Assembly (NCBI RefSeq): GCF_022539315.1
Contig: NC_066337.1
Location: forward strand, 806,001 to 870,000
Origin: Serinus canaria
Taxonomy: Eukaryota; Chordata; Aves; Passeriformes; Fringillidae
Reading direction: 5' to 3'
Length of the DNA: 64,000 nt
Numbering within the stretch: the stretch's first letter is position 1; each line of letters starts with the position of its first letter. Made by a program: the position numbers and the translations under genes. The notes beneath the pieces are model-generated. The model was not told the DNA's origin and did not search any database. It saw only the letters and a program-made list of their open reading frames with translations. Positions 23,384 through 35,800 of the stretch are shown here, piece by piece.

Positions 23384-23500
23384 GAAGGCAGACCCAGGTG
23401 CCCTGGGGGATCCAGACTTGTGATGTGGCCAAGTGGTCACCTGGGGTCTATTTTGTAGCAGCCACTTTATAGGGAGAGAGGGAAAGGAGGGTCAGGTAAC
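23384..23500 (+). repeat. Direct duplication, copy 1
   Basis: This block begins GGCAGACCCAGGTGCCCTGG, includes GGGGTCTATTTTGTAGCAGC and ends in GGGAGAGAGGGAAAGGAGGG. A second copy about 402 bases downstream is some 80-85% similar by eye. The family is unknown. Confidence 0.8.
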
Positions 23501-23785
23501 TGGAGAATCTTGTGGATCTCATGGCCCACTTTAGATTTGCAGCCTTCTCCTTCCCCTTCTCCTGATCTGCATCACTGAAATCCCTAAGGCCATGTCCTGC
23601 CTGGAAATACCTGTGCTCCCAGTCCAGGTGAGTCAGGTCATCCCAGAAGAGTTCCTCCTGCATGCCAGGTTTGGCCCATGGACTCTCCTTGCACAACACA
23701 GGCTAGGTTTTGCAAGGTCCTCCTGCTTCAGGAGGAAGAAAGGTCCTTGGCCTGGTGGCTGGAATTTAAATTAGCTTCCCTAAAT

Positions 23786-23902
23786 GGGGAAAGCAGACCC
23801 AGGTGTCCTGGGGGTGCAGACCTGTCATTAATCCAAGTGGTCCCTTGGGGTCTATTTTGTGGTAGCCACTTTATGGGGAGAGAGGGAGAGGAGGGCACAG
23901 AG
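23786..23902 (+). repeat. Direct duplication, copy 2
   Basis: The second copy of the block at 23384-23500, in the same orientation, with GCAGACCCAGGTGTCCTGGG and GGGGTCTATTTTGTGGTAGC. It suggests an old segmental duplication or two insertions of one unknown repeat. Confidence 0.8.
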
Positions 23903-24261
23903 CCCCAGGGCCTCTCCTGCCCAGGTGAGGCTGGGAGTGGTGGCACCTCCCTGGTGCCCTGGAAAGGTCCCAGCATGGGAACAAACCCAGCCCCCTCTCC
24001 TGCTGCCAGCCCAGCCTGTCAGCCAGGCCTGCCCAGGTGTGTGTGCCCAGCCCTCAGGCTGCCCCTTCCCCTCCTCCAGTGAGGAGCTGGGCTGGGCTCA
24101 AAGCCAGTGGAGAGCAGAAACCCAGGCTGCAGTTCCTGCAGGGACCAGGGGCCAAACCCACCCCCAGCTGCTCCTCAAAGCACCCAGGGCTCTGCTGTAC
24201 ATGGTGGCAGAAACATTGAACTCTGGGGCCCATACAGTCCCTCCCTGGCTCCAGGAACACA

Positions 24262-24775
24262 CTCTGAGTGCTCCACACACCCCCAGGACATTTCTGACTG
24301 CCCCTCACACACCCCCAGGACATTTCTGAGTGCCCCTCTTACACCCCCAGGACATTTCTGAGTGCCCCTTTCACACCCCCAGGACATTTCTGACTGCCCC
24401 TCTTACACCCCCAGGACATTTCTGACTGCCCCTCTTACACCCCCAGGACATTTCTGAGTGCCCCTCTTACACCCCCAGGACATTTCTGACTGCCCCAAAC
24501 ACACCCCCAGGACATTTCTGACTGCCCCTCACACCCCCAGGACATTTCTGACTGCCCCTCACACCCCCAGGACATTTCTGACTGCCCCTCACACACCCCC
24601 AGGACATTTCTGACTGCCCCTCACACCCCCAGGACATTTCTGAGTGCCCCTCTTACACCCCCAGGACATTTCTGACTGCCCCTCACACACCCCCAGGACA
24701 TTTCTGACTGCCCCTCACACACCCCCAGGACATTTCTGACTGCCCCTCACACCCCCAGGACATTTCTCACCCCTC
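24262..24775 (+). repeat. Minisatellite, about 16 units of 30-32 bp
   Basis: The unit is CACCCCCAGGACATTTCTGA followed by CTGCCCCTCACA or AGTGCCCCTCTTACA. Units vary between 28 and 34 bases by the length of the CACAC linker. Units are highly alike, so the array is young or homogenised. It lies inside FLI1 intron 5. Confidence 0.97.
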
Positions 24776-25387
24776 ACCCAGTGCAAACCTCCCAGGTCAG
24801 CAGAGGAGCTCCAGCTCCCCTCAGCACAAAGCTGGGAAGGCTCTGGGCTCTCACCAGAGAGAGCCCAGGTCTCTGGGTGTGGGCAGGGATGGTGGCACAG
24901 GGACTGGAGCAGGCCAGGGTCTGGGGACTCCTGTGGCCTTTGCCAAAGGCTCTGCCATCACATTTACCCAGGTGCAGGGACATGTGTCACACTGAGCCTC
25001 AAAATCTCACAGCATCACTTGTCCTGCAAGGAACCGCTTGTCAACTTACTACCTCTGCTAATTAAAACAATTAATTAACACATGTGCCACATGTCTGTCA
25101 TTCCTGGCCAGTGTTACTGTGCCTGTTCCCATGGTTACATGAGACTTCCCAGCCCTTCAGCACCACACTCTTTCCCTTCAAGACACAATGTGCTGTTCCT
25201 TGAGCAGAGGAACCACCACTCCCAGGGTCAGAGGAGGAAATCAGTGATTCTAAATCTCTTCACTAAGAGGAAGCAACTCAGTGAGTGCAGAATGATTTCA
25301 AAATTACTTCTATTTTACATGATCAGGCAATTTGATTATTTCACAATTGAAAAATATTATCAAGCCATCTTTTGCATCCATCTGGGA

Positions 25388-25447
25388 GCACTGTTGGATG
25401 ATCTCAGAGGCCTTTCAGCCTGAATGATTATGGGATTCTCTGATCTC
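25388..25447 (+). repeat. CR1 LINE 3' tail
   Basis: It reads TTGGATGATCTCAGAGGCCT, TTCAGCCTGAATGATTATGG and GATTCTCTGAT, the sense 3' tail of CR1. Confidence 0.75.
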
Positions 25448-25789
25448 TACATGGCTGTTTCACAGATCCCAAATCCAGGAACAACACTGGGTTTTGACCT
25501 GGAGGTAACTCAAACCAAGTAAGAAGGGACTGATTGCTGAATGTAGGTGAGAAATCTGCTGCAGAGATAGATGTGAAGGACAGATTTAGCTTGGGGAGTG
25601 TCTGAAAGTAGCTGAGAGCCTGGCTATGAATTGCTGCCTTTATAGAAATACAGATCAGAGGGATCAAACCTTTCTGATTGAACTGCTGTAAATCAGTGAT
25701 GGATCAAAGCCCTGTGGCTGAAGGCCACTCATTTCCAGAGTCAGACAGGATCTGGATGGTGCAGGAATAGAGCTGGGATTAAGGATTAC

Positions 25790-25935
25790 TGTTCCTGGCA
25801 GTGTCCAAAGCCAGGCTGGACAGGGCTTGGAGCAATCTGGGACAGTGGAAGGGGTGGGACAGTGGAAGGGCTGGCACTGGATGGGCTTTAAGGTCCTTCC
25901 AAGCCAACCCATCCTGGGACTGTGATTTCCAGAGG
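25790..25935 (+). repeat. CR1 LINE 3' end fragment
   Basis: It contains GGCAGTGTCCAAAGCCAGGC, GACAGGGCTTGGAGCAATCT, and a GGGCTTTAAGGTCCTTCCAA-type end. A GGGACAGTGGAAGGG block is repeated twice. Sense orientation. Confidence 0.88.
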
Positions 25936-28184
25936 GAATTTCCTGAGGTAGGGCATGTTCAGGACAGGTGGCTCTGTTTGAGCCCTGAGCCCTGTTCCTG
26001 AGCAGGGGTGCAGGGAAGGAGCTCCCACGGGGCAGAGAGCCCAGCTCTGCTCCCCACTCAGCCCCAAAGTCACTCCCTGCTGCCCCAGCCAGAGACAGCC
26101 CCAGTGGTGCCTGGGGCTGGAGAACATCCCCAGCCAGCAGCGCTGGCACCTTCTGAGCCACGTCTGCCTCAGCCCTGCTGGCCTCACAAAGACACATTAT
26201 GGAGAAAAGGAGGAAGTAATGAGAAGATTTTTGTTCTTGTTGTTGCTTTTTTAATATCAGCAGCAGAAATCCCAATGCACAGTGCACAGAGGCTGAAGAA
26301 TGTGTCCTGAGAACCCTTCCCAGAGCCAGCCTGGAAAAGCAGATGCTCTCCAGCCAGCAGAGATGTTCCTGAGCCATGCAGGGCTGCCGGCACAGCCAAG
26401 GCACAGCTGCACATCCCCTGCACACTTAGAGAACCACCCAAACACAGCCAGGAGCAGGCAGGAATGTGCCCACGGCACTGTGTGAATGCTACCTCCAGCA
26501 CAGGGTGTAAACCAAACATTGACTGGCTGCAGGTTGCTCTTGTTGAAAAACACACAAATGCAGAAGTAAAAAAACCCCAAACCTCACATCCATGGAGAAA
26601 AAGGCCATGCACACGAGAGAAAAGGGAAGACACACATGCACAGCCAGGGCAGTTTTATAGCTTTTAAGTCATCATCAGGAAACAAATTAACTCTTGTTTT
26701 AGGAAATAGCCCAAGCACTTCCAAGGCTTTGGGAAGGAGAGCCTGGCACCCCAGCAAACGTGTGACCCCCCCAGCACAAAAACACTCCTTGCACTGCACT
26801 CCAGGCAAAACAATAATGGCTCTTTTGCTGGGGGAAAGGAAGGATAATGGTTACTTAGAAAGTGCTCCAGACAAGCTGTCAGGTTGAATTCAGAGAACTG
26901 GAGTCTACTCTGGGACAGCGCTGGCTCAGGGTGATCCCTTGTGAGTTGGGTTTCCTGCCTGCTACAGCTTAAAGACAACGATTCTTTGTTTCCAGTTTTT
27001 CTGGTGAAAAAACACACGCCTGCCTCTGAAGAGGGTCAGGGAGAAAGCAGACAAAACACTAACTCTGGAATTTCAAAGGAAAACAATTAAAAAAAAAAAA
27101 AAAAGAAAGAAAGCATAAAAAGCAAAATCCAAGCGCGCTGGCTACTGTCTCCCCTGAACTCATAAATCCCTGCTTGGCCACACAGCCAAAATGAAAGGAG
27201 ACCTAAAAAAGCCTCCCCTTTTCTGCTGCTGAGCTAAAAATGGGATATTTCATCACCAGGCACACAAATATCATAGAGAAATGTTTTAGCAAGTACAGAC
27301 AATTAGGAAGGCACAAAGCTGCAGCTGCTTTTCCTCTGCCACAGCTGAAGCTGGGGAATTTAAAACCTTTGCTGTGAAAAGGGGCTGCACTGACACACTC
27401 AGAGGAGAGTTTATTGGACGTGGTCAATATTTTTCACTACAACCTTTTAGATCTGAAAAATGGCCTTTTCAGGAGAAGAGTTTTATACAGGAATTTGAGA
27501 ACTTTTCCTGTGGGAACTGTGCTTATGCAACCTCATTCCCTCATTCCAGTCTCTGCCCTCCTCTCCCCAGTCCCCCCAAATCTGAACCTGTTACCCCAAA
27601 TTGTCACTCAGTTTGACAAGTGGGACAGAAGAGTTTTGAGGAGTTCCTGCCAGTTTAAAGGGAGCAGAGGCTGCAGCCCTGATGGTGAGAAAAGCAGCTG
27701 CACAGACTCATATTTTGTGAGGTAACAGGGAATTGGGGTGAGAGAGATTTTAACTGATGCTCCAACACCAGGAAACTCTTTTTTTGGGCCTCATAGCAAA
27801 CATTGGTACAAAGCCCCAGGAAATCACACTGGATTTCAGAGTTCACTGATTTATTTATCCTCTTAAATTTGCCAACAGGCCCAACAAACACACAAACAGA
27901 CACCTTGTACCCAAACATCTTCAATGTTCATACAACAACTTCTAGAATGTGAACATTAATGTGGGATAGCCACAGCATAAACCCTTAAAATTTCCCCCCC
28001 TCCATCCCTGCTCATGCATTCACATAGAGATTTCTTCCCTCTTTGAAAGGTACCACATCCCTTTTTCCTCTGCTCTGCTTGAGTTTTGGTTGGATTGCTG
28101 AGACTTTGGGCTGGTTTGTCACTGTTCTCAGCCAAGTCTGGAAGGCTCAAGAAGGATCAAATCCCTCTCTGCAACTGCCTGCCA

Positions 28185-28475
28185 GCAGCCAGGGGTGGGG
28201 GGAGCGGGGTTTCTCCCAGGAACAACTACAGGACAGGAGGAAACGCCCTCAGGCTGTGCCAGGGGAGGCTCAGGCTGGAATTTCCTCATGGAAAGGGTTA
28301 AGTTGGTAAACACTGGGAGGGGCTGCCCAGGGAGGTTTGGAGTCCCCATCCCTGGAGGGGTCCAAGGAACACCTGGAGGTGGCACTCAGTGCCCTGGGCT
28401 GGGGACAGGGTGGGGATTGTTCACAGGTTGGTCTGGGAGGATGGTCTGGGAGGGCTTTTCCAATTAATATGATTC
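28185..28475 (+). repeat. CR1 LINE 3' region
   Basis: It shows the CR1 order in sense orientation: AGGACAGGAGGAAACGCCCT, GGAGTCCCCATCCCTGGAGG, GGCACTCAGTGCCCTGGGCT, and a GGGCTTTTCCAATTAATATG tail. Confidence 0.9.
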
Positions 28476-28667
28476 TGTTACCTTGGGCTGAGCATGGTGT
28501 GTGCAGAGCACAGACCTGTGTGAATGCAGCTTTTGAACCAGAATCCTGAACGACCTGGAGACAAACAGCCCCAGGAAGCTCTCTGGTTAATTGCCACCTG
28601 TGATGCTGAGCCTCCCCTCAGCCCCTCTGCCACCTCCCTGCACAAACACCACTTCCCTGGGAGCAGC

Positions 28668-29055
28668 AGTGTTGGACCTGGGGGTGCTCAGCCTGGAGAA
28701 AAGGAGACTCAGGGGTGCCCTCAGCATTCTCTCCAGCTGAAAGGTGCCTGTGCTCAGCTGGGGTTGGGCTCTGTCTCCAGGCAGCACTGACACAACCAGA
28801 GCACACAGCCTCCAGCTCACCAAGGGAAATACAGGTTGGATATTAAGAAGAAAGTTTTTCCAGAAGGGGTGATAGAGTTCTGGAATGTTCTGCCCATGGA
28901 GGTGGTGGAGTCCCCATCCCTGGGTGTGTTTAACCCCAGCCTGGATGTGGCACTGGGTGCCAGGGTTTAGGTGAGGGGTTGGGGTTGGGTTGGACTCAAT
29001 GAGCTTTAAAGTCTCTTCCAACCCAGTGATTCTGTGAATTGAATTCTATGAATTG
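28668..29055 (+). repeat. CR1 LINE 3' region (about 390 bp)
   Basis: A longer CR1 piece in sense orientation. It starts in GGTGCTCAGCCTGGAGAAAA, passes through GGTTGGATATTAAGAAGAAA and GGTGGTGGAGTCCCCATCCC, and ends in TCTTCCAACCCAGTGATTCT with a GAATTCTATGAATT tail. It may belong to another CR1 subfamily than the copy 200 bases upstream. Confidence 0.93.
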
Positions 29056-32011
29056 GAAAGTACCACACATCCCAGCCCAGGCATTCCCACAGGCTGCATG
29101 GCCACAGGAAACTTCACACATCCACACACCAGGGTTCTGCCTCTCTGGGAGCCCCCAGCTCTGCCCTGGCCGCAGCTCCTGCACAGCATTCTGCTTGAGT
29201 CTTAAACACAGGAATTACACAGACCCCGACACACTAAAAACTTTAAAACTGTGCTGGAGCAAGGCCAGAGAGCTCAGAGCCCTTTGGGGACGTGGCCCTT
29301 TGGCCTCCCAATGTTGTTGTATGTGAATATTCTTTCCATTTCCCTGTGGAAAGCTGCTCAAATGACACCGTTCTTCAGGAGAGCAGTTTAAGCTCTCCCT
29401 GGACTGGGGCAGACCTGTGGGCTCAGATTCCTATCCCTGTCTCCAGTACCCACAGCAGATCACTCATTTCTCCAAACAGTCCCAGAAAATGACCCAGACC
29501 ATGTCTGCAGTGGGAGGGGGCACAGCTCTTTCCATTCAGCCATGAGAGCAGCCTCATTTCATCTCCCAGAAAATTGCTCTCCAGCCAAAAACCACTGGTG
29601 ATTTTCATTAGAGCCATTTACTCCTCTGAGGCAGCTGAAGACAATTTGTCCCAGTGACGCTCAGTCCCATCCTTTGGAGTGTTTATGAGGCTGGGAGGGG
29701 GGGGAAGCTGAGGCAGCAGGAGCCTTGGAACAGGACAAGGTTCTACCTGTCTGCTGTGAGAACACTCAGCTGCTCTGGGCCCCACTGTGGGACTTCAGAA
29801 TCTGCTGTGAAGATTCCCAGAATTCCTGCTGCAGAGTTCTGCACTTGAGCTGCCCCAAAGCAGAGCTGCAGCTTCTGTTTGCAGAGCTGGCACTGCATGG
29901 AGGGAGGGGGCAGAAAGCAGAAGGGAAAAAGGGAGGCAGGTCTGCAGCTGCAGCCAGGGCACCAAAGCCAGCCCAGGGACAGCACTGGGACAGGGCCAAG
30001 CTCCCTGTGCTCCTGGGGACATTGTCCTGGGGGAGGGAGCAGAGCCTGGGCTGCATCTGGAACATCTGCAGCTGTCTGTGCTGCAGCTGCACTTTTTTTC
30101 TTTGACATGTGGGTTCCTTTTTTCCAGCCGTGGATGGAATGTGTTGTGTAAAGCACAGTGTCAATGTATGCTAAGGGCTCCTGTCTCTCCCTGCAATCTG
30201 CACAAACAGCTTATTTGCACTAGGTCGGGAGAAAAACTACAGGAGGAGTGAAGAAAATGGTATTTTTTTCCTATCTTTGGCATGGTTGGTACTATTTCAT
30301 CACCTGTTTTTGAATCCTCAATGGAAGGTGGTTAGAAAAACTCATCTGTTTTTATTCACAGACATAGAAAAGAGAAATATTTACAGGATTGGTAGATTCC
30401 AGATGCATTGGCATGAAGAAAACTGTTTAATCTTTTGAGAAGTTAAAAAATCATTCCAAAAATCATAATTTTTAACCTGAAATTCCTTTTGCAAAAGAAT
30501 ATAATCTTTTGGAGTGAAAATATCATCTTGAAGTGAGCCCATTAAAAAGGAAACAAGGAAAATCTTGTTTCCTAAAAAAAACAGACTGAGGAATTCCAAG
30601 TCCAGTTTTATGGGCAACAAGAGTTTCTGCTGTGCTATTGGATGAGCCACTTCACTCTGCTCCCCCCGTGCTTTATCTGCCAGCCTGTCCTGCTCTCCTG
30701 TCCCTTTTCCTGACCTTATCTCAGTAACCTCAGCCAGCTGCATTGGCTTGGAGTGGGGCAGTTTGTGCTACACCAACACCCAGTGTGGAAGGAATGGTGG
30801 AATTTATGTCCTCTAGGGAGAAATGGGGGAGGAATAGGTGGGATTTCAACGTTTCTATATAGTTCTTAATTTTTATTTGCCTCTCTCCAGGGCGTGCTTG
30901 GTCCTTTATTGACACATGATGAAAGTTCCATGTGAAGCTGAGGGCTCCATGCTGACAGCAGTGAACCCAGAGCTCTGTCAGCTGCACTACAGAGACACCC
31001 TCGAGGCCACTAAAAATGCAGGGGGAGGGACACTTTCCCCTCAAATTTCTTTCAGCCTGAGTGACTCAAGGCCCAAGTCACAAAGTGTTTAAAATTTCAG
31101 AGGAGTGCAGTTCTACACAGAGATTTTCTCTTGAAGAAAAAAAAAATCAGACTTTTCTTGGCTTTATATTTTAGCAACTGCCTAGCCTGAGACAGAATGA
31201 GCAGAGGTTTGGGTGTAAGGGGAAATTGTGAAGGAGAACGTGTCCCTATTTTATTCTTTATTTTATTCCCTTTATCCAAGCAGTGCAAGCCCAACTTGGA
31301 TGAACTTTAAATAGATTATTGTTAATGTCAAAGCAGCAGTCAGAGCACAGCCTGAGTGGCTCTGTCCCTGTATTGCCCCTGGTTTATCAACTGGGGCTGC
31401 CTCAGAGGAGAGAACAGTGCCAGGGAGCTGCAGTGGCATTTACTGCTGGACAAAAGGAGCTGCTGGAGGAGCAGCCCTGATCTCGTGTCCAGCTCTGAGG
31501 CAGATGTTGGGGATGAAATGCAAGGAGAAAGGAGGGCTCTGAGGGCAGCACAGAAAGGAAGCAGCCAGACCCTCCCTGCAGGAGCTGTTAAATGTGGGCT
31601 CTGTTTGCTGCAGCCCCTCAGTGCAATGGGAGTTTTGTCTCTCCTTCCCCAGCGCTCTTTTAATCCAAACTTGTGGCTCGTCCATGCAGCCACATTCTCC
31701 TGAAGAGCAGAGAGCTGTTTGTGGCAGTCAGGGAGCTGGCACTGGGACAGGCTGGCTCCAGGGGGGTGGGCAGGGGTTTCACCCCTTGCCAGAAAGTTCT
31801 CCAAGGAAGAGCTGAACAGAGCCCAGGGAACAAACCCAATGTTCCTGCAGCAGCACAACAGGAAAGGAAAACCCCAATAGAGGCTCCTGTCCCTACAGAG
31901 GAGTTACAGATCACAGAATGCATTTTTGCTCTTTATCACCCTACTTGGGGGTGATCAATTCACCCAAATATTCACTATATCAATTCAACTTCTCTAGGTA
32001 GATAAGGGATG

Positions 32012-32102
32012 TGCTTCATCCCGTCCCTGCCCATAGCCGTGGACTGGAACCAGATGATCTTTAAGGTCCCTTCCAACCCCAACCATTCTGGAATTCTGTG
32101 GT
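32012..32102 (+). repeat. CR1 LINE 3' tail
   Basis: It reads GATGATCTTTAAGGTCCCTT then CCAACCCCAACCATTCTGGA, a near-consensus CR1 end. Confidence 0.9.
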
Positions 32103-32833
32103 CACACCAATACTCACAACTTTTTCCTAACTGAGAGTCCAGTTTGTCAATAAAAATAAGAACAAGGAGCAGGGTTGGAGCTGCAGAGGAAGACCTGAAA
32201 CACCTGACTGAAGGGCCCATAAACAACTCCAAAGCCTGAAGGAGCCTCAAGAGGGTTATTAACTTTTAAACTCCAAGGTTTCTAAGCTATAGCTACACGG
32301 TCAGAATTTCTACTAGATTAAAAAATAAAAATAAGGGTTATTTGAAACAAAAAAGAAAATCAAACTAGTCCAAAATGAAAGCGTCAAAAAGATACATTTT
32401 GTCTTGCTTGGTGGTTGAAACGAGCTACAGATCCATGGATGGGTTTGGAATACCTGAGTGCCCTTTACAGTGGTGAAATTCATTGTGAGAAGATTTGATC
32501 CTTTCAACTGTGAACTCAGAGAGAAACAGAGTCTCAGGCCTTGCTGTCTGTGTGAGAATCCAAGCTGCTCCCATCAGGAACACAAAATGTGCCAGCAGTT
32601 CACCAGCTCAGCAAAACACCAGTGTGACAGTGACACTTTTGATGCCATGGCGCTGGCTGGACAAGCAGAAATGGCATTTCCAGCCTGGGTGGGGCTGCAC
32701 AGTGAGAATTATTCCTTTTTAACTGTGCTGTGAATGCAGCATGGAGCAGAGCATTTTCTGCCAAGGGTATTATTATTAACAAGGTCTAGTTTGAACCCAA
32801 TCAAACAGGGACATTTATATGCAGGACACTGAC

Positions 32834-32899
32834 CTTCTTTGGTGGCAAGACGTGAGGAGTCTGTGTGGGATGGAGTGTTGTAGACCAGCAGTGAGCTAC
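32834..32899 (-). CDS. FLI1: FLI1 exon 5: linker after the PNT domain
   Basis: A 66-base exon encoding SSLLVYNTPSHTDSSRLATK plus E (residues 197-217). It aligns with the human SSLLAYNTTSHTDQSSRL segment. The acceptor is TTGCCTTGCAG and the donor is AAGAAG followed by GTCAGTG. The first two bases complete Ser196 and the last base begins Asp218. Length and phase equal the mammalian exon. The segment is serine and threonine rich and is predicted to be unstructured. Confidence 0.96.
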
Positions 32900-35800
32900 C
32901 TGCAAGGCAAAGAAAGGGAGTTAGAGCAGTCTGGGCACACTCTGCCAAGGGGAGCCATCAGGGCAGATAGGAAATGCTGTTAATGGCATGAAAAAAGCTA
33001 ATTTTGCTGTTAAGTAGGCACACATTTTCTGTGAAACTCATCTAAAAGCTTGGTAGCTGTAGGGCACGTGTGCTGCTGTTTCTTCACCTGCAAAAAATAT
33101 ATTTGTCTCCTTCACTGAGTCCCTTGATGTCCCCCATTGAAAACTGATCTTAAGGGGTGAGGTTGTATCGGTACAGGATCTATCCCAGCACATCCTCCAG
33201 AAATGCCTGTGGCACAGTTTGTATGACAGGATAAGGAAGAAGCTTTTCTCTCTGACTGTGATAGAGAAATTTCCTGTTTGAAGAACAGGCAGGAGAAAAG
33301 ACACAAATTGCACTGTCAGGACCTTTTGGGCCATTTTTAGAGTGTCACATGCTTGATTTGGGGCCAGCAGCTGCACAGCTCTTACTGGGATTCCAGCATC
33401 TCCCTGCTCTGGGGAATTTGGGAGCACCTCCCTTGCTTCAGAGAGGCCTTTCTATCCAGCGCCACATGACACACAAGTGCAGCACAAAAAGAACCTGTTG
33501 GAAGGGTCTCTGTTCTGCACAGTCTGTGGGGGAAATGTTCCTTTCTAAGCATTTCCCTCTGGTTCTCCTGTAAACTGTCCTGAAAATGGAGGAGGAGATC
33601 CTGGGAGTCCAGGGAAGGCAGCATGAAATACCCATTTCATGGCTGTCTGGTTAAGTGTGCCCACATCACCCCTGGGCTCACTTTCCAGCAGCTCTTGGAG
33701 CAGCTGCTGCCGGGTCAGTGACAGCCCTGACAAGGCACAGGGTCCTGTTTGTGCTGAGGCTATGGCTGGAGCAGCACCAATCCTGCCCTGGGTGCTTTTA
33801 CAGCTCTGCAGATCCCCTCCATGAAGGGGATCCTGCCCTTGAGCATCCCCAGCCCCTCAGCAGGGCAGGAACCCCTCTCACCAGCTGAGCAGGACGGGCT
33901 GAGCCCTGCACTGCCACGTTCCTCCTGCCACCTGCACAGGGTCCCAAATGACCCCAGCTGCCCCTCAGTGCTCTCAGAGTCTCTCCCGTGAGAGCTGGGG
34001 CTTGGGCAGGTCCCTGCCAGATTTGAGAGCCTTTGCAGGTGCTGGATGCTGCTGGCCCTGGGCTGCAGTGCATTTCTGTCCTCTCCAAGGCAAACAAAGC
34101 CAGAGACTGCTCAAGCCAGCAGGACACGGAGGCAGGAGGTGCTGGGAAACAAAGCTGCTCGCAGGGAGGGGAGGAGGGATGGTACCAGACGCTGCAAGTC
34201 AGGGGATGCTTCTAAAGATCAGGATGGATGGTGAACGAGGAGGTAAAGAGTTCAGGGGGATCCCAAGGGCACCCTGGCTCTGAAAGCTGCCAATGGACAA
34301 AGGGATTGGCTGGAATATTTAGAGAGATTGGCTGCTGGGGGAATTGAAACAACTCTGTCCACGTAACTCATGTTTTCATCGGATGGTCTCTGGCTTTGGC
34401 ATTTCTTTCTTGAATATCTGTGGGGAAACTACTGTCCACCACTCTCTCCTTTTCAGGTTATTTAAAGCAATCCTGAATGCAACGCCCAGCTTCCCCCTGC
34501 CAGACAGGGAAGTGCTGGGGAATTCAGAAACGTGGTTTTCTATGACTAAATGGGCTGCAAATGAGTGGCTGGGGCGGTGGGGGTGGGGTGATGAATAGCA
34601 CTGAGCGAGCAGGATCAACCTACAGCTACTTTAGGGTAAAAAATGCAGCCCAAGCCACTGGAAAGGACCGGCGCCTCCTCCGGTTTAATTGCTCAAAGTT
34701 CTCACCTTTGCCCGGCAGTCTGAGGTTTCTGGTGGGAACACCACAGAGAGGGAAATGTGTTTCCTATTAAGGGTTTCAATGGAGGAGGGAAAGGGAGAAA
34801 TGCAAAGACCCAGATCAGGACAGAAGGAAGCAGACAGACAGACACAAGCCAGGCTGCTCCTCCCTCTCTCCTTCGGGGGCAGAGTTTTGGGTGATGAATT
34901 TTCATTTTTGTTCCTATTCCCCCTCCCTGGGTGAGTGACACCATGGATGGATCAGCTCTGTGGTATGGTTAATGCAGTGAGGGCTGTTTTCCCATAATTA
35001 ATGTTTAAACACGTTCTTTATGGCACCCCCCCACCCTTCCCTTTCTTTTATTTCTCTTGCATTCATTACAAAAATATGGAGAAGGACTGAAAAGAAGGAG
35101 AGTTTTTTCCCATAAACCCTTCCCTCTCACAAGGCAGCTCATCCTTCAGAGGGGCAGGAACATCTTGGTTCCACAGTCTCAGGTTTATTTAATTTGAAAG
35201 TCTTTTTCACCCTCAGCTTCCCCAGGCCCTGCATAGCTCTGCTGGAATCCAGGTCCTGCTGCACTTGGCAGGATGGTTTTGTTGGGCATTAACACAAGGC
35301 TCAAAACCACTGAACAGTTTTCTACTTCTCACCACAGCCTCATTCTTTCCTCTTTAGGCTCTTCCCCTTTGTGCACACTCCACAGCATGGCCCCACCACC
35401 AGGGAGGGAAAAGATGGAGGTGGCAGCTCAGCTTCTTTTGATCTTCATCCCAAACACAGCAGGGATGCATCTAAAACTCCCTTCCCCTTCCCAACAGCTG
35501 CCTGGAGAGGATTCACCAGGCAAAATGTGCTGGAGAAAGATCAGTCTGGAGCCCCTAAGTGTGTGGGGATGACCAAAAAGAAGGTGAATCAAGGCATGGC
35601 TTCATGATTTTGGAGAGGGAACAAAAAGGAACATGCAAAGAAAGATGATTGTTTGAGGGAGTGGGCAGGGAGTTCCCTGAAAGAGCCACTGGGGTGTTTT
35701 GGGAGGCTCCAAAGGATGGAGAGTGCTGAAGGACTGGGCTCTTCACTCTGAAATCTCCTGAGGGTCACAGAGGCTCTGGAATTCCTGCCAGCTTCCATGG

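Larger units (their letters stand above)
19654..32833 (-). other. FLI1: FLI1 intron 5
   Basis: About 13.2 kb and the largest complete intron here. It holds the GATCCCTGTCCC-type repeat near 20540, an old SINE/LINE-like tail near 22300, a diverged direct duplication (23384-23500 and 23786-23900), the 30-bp minisatellite at 24262-24775, and several CR1 copies. The remaining stretches look unique and show no coding exon. Confidence 0.8.

Noticed and set aside
24262..24775. Regular 30-bp repeats, considered as a CRISPR array
   Set aside because: Units are tandem with only short, similar linkers and no unique spacers; the DNA is vertebrate.
25664..26425. 253-codon ORF on the - strand
   Set aside because: It overlaps a CR1 fragment and has no recognisable domain; low stop density explains it.
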